Positions 63,220 through 64,000 of a stretch of DNA of 64,000 bases are shown in pieces. A program made the position numbers and the translations under genes. The DNA is from Apostichopus japonicus (taxonomy: Eukaryota > Echinodermata > Holothuroidea > Aspidochirotida > Stichopodidae). The notes below the pieces were generated by a model. The model was not told the origin of the DNA. It ran no database searches and saw only the letters and a program-made list of their open reading frames with translations. The stretch spans positions 18,675,418 through 18,739,417 of the forward strand of contig NC_092570.1 of NCBI RefSeq assembly GCF_037975245.1, written 5' to 3'. Every line of letters starts with the position of its first letter. Within the stretch, counting starts at the first letter, position 1.

Positions 63220-64000
63220 GTCATGCCATAGACGGTGTGCGAGAGAAAACAAAATCTGGTACTTGTTAAAGCTTTTAAAGTTTGGAAGGGGACAAAATGG
63301 GATGCAAAGGAGTAAATTGTTAGGAGATTGGGAATGGCATCTCTGAGAATAAGACTTGTGGCGGCTTGATCTCTATGCTTCTGAGGATCACCTTGCAAGA
63401 CACATCTCATGCTAGTAATTGTCAAGTCAAGCTTGGTATTACATATCTGCAACTGGCTTATTTCTTCATAATCCTACTTTTTTGATTGAATACTGCGATG
63501 GAATGTATCTATCTCTCTCTTCCCTTTATTACCACTCTCTTTTTTTTCTTTTATTGTTGGAATTTTTTTTTTCCACCCCTTTTGTCCCATTGGTCAAGTT
63601 GGTACCAAGATGTTGCATATTCATGTGCTAAAATTAACATGATATAAATAATTATAAAAAAAGTTGTGTTTTTAAGCATATGCCATTGTTGATGTACTAG
63701 AGGAGTTGTAGTAGTACCCATGTTGACTGTTCCATTTTTTCAATGGGGGGAAACTTTTTGTAAAAAGTTTATTCTTATTAAACACTTTGTTCACCTATTT
63801 CTACATCAAAAATTTCTTCAACAATTTTCAACACAAATTTAGGTAAAGAGCATGTGAATATTTTTTTTGTTTCTTTCACCCTTTCCTCGTTGTAACCTTG
63901 GAACTTGAGATGTAAACTTTTAAAAACATGTATAATAGTTACCTTTATGTAGTACAGACAGTTTTCCAATCACTGAATATTTCCAATTCTTAAACAACTT

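Larger units (their letters stand above)
62935..64000 (+). other. Probable 3' UTR of terminal exon B and flank
   Basis: Contains a long poly-T run at about 63089-63119 and AATAAA at 63214, then T-rich sequence. No coding exon was seen to the window end. Confidence 0.5.

Overview
This is eukaryotic (animal) genomic DNA that carries most of one gene on the + strand: a muscleblind-like (MBNL/mbl) splicing regulator spread over about 40 kb of AT-rich, repeat-laden introns. The identification rests on CCCH zinc-finger exons with muscleblind-specific sequence, such as the HLKTQLEIKG stretch after finger 2, the [10 protein letters not shown] finger 3, the [15 protein letters not shown] finger 4 and the [11 protein letters not shown] tail. 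Two tandem finger pairs, long introns, (TA)n arrays, poly-G/poly-C runs and a tRNA-derived SINE suggest an invertebrate deuterostome, perhaps an echinoderm or a relative. The species is inference only.

Layout. From 1 to about 23.6 kb there is no recognisable coding exon. This stretch is best read as the large intron (or flank) downstream of the missing exon for the start codon, finger 1 and the first half of finger 2. It holds a 71-bp minisatellite, a 253-bp triplicated repeat, two adjacent loopless palindromes, a SINE and a hAT-like MITE. Coding exons follow at 23629 (end of finger 2), 28538 and 30623 (linker), 36506 (candidate cassette exon), 40505 (fingers 3 and 4), 46119 (short KRPR basic exon resembling the alternatively spliced nuclear-localisation exon of vertebrate MBNL), 50871 (candidate cassette), 53063 and 53904 (Q/M-rich C-terminal linker) and 54597 (a fifth CCCH finger). 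Two alternative terminal exons then follow, at 55859 and 62768, each encoding a different version of a sixth CCCH finger with its own stop codon.

Two features stand out. First, the gene appears to encode a third C-terminal zinc-finger pair, absent from the vertebrate and fly proteins I know, whose second finger is chosen between two duplicated last exons in the same phase. Second, the KRPR exon is preceded by a stretch of about 200 nt without a single AG. It has a branch-point-like CTGAC and a strong pyrimidine tract at its far end and several YGCY and GCTTGC muscleblind-type motifs in between. This is the architecture of a distant branch point and of autoregulated splicing, as described for vertebrate MBNL1 exon 5.

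All exon calls come from reading frames, splice-site consensus, phase compatibility and remembered family sequence. No alignment, RNA data or database search was available.
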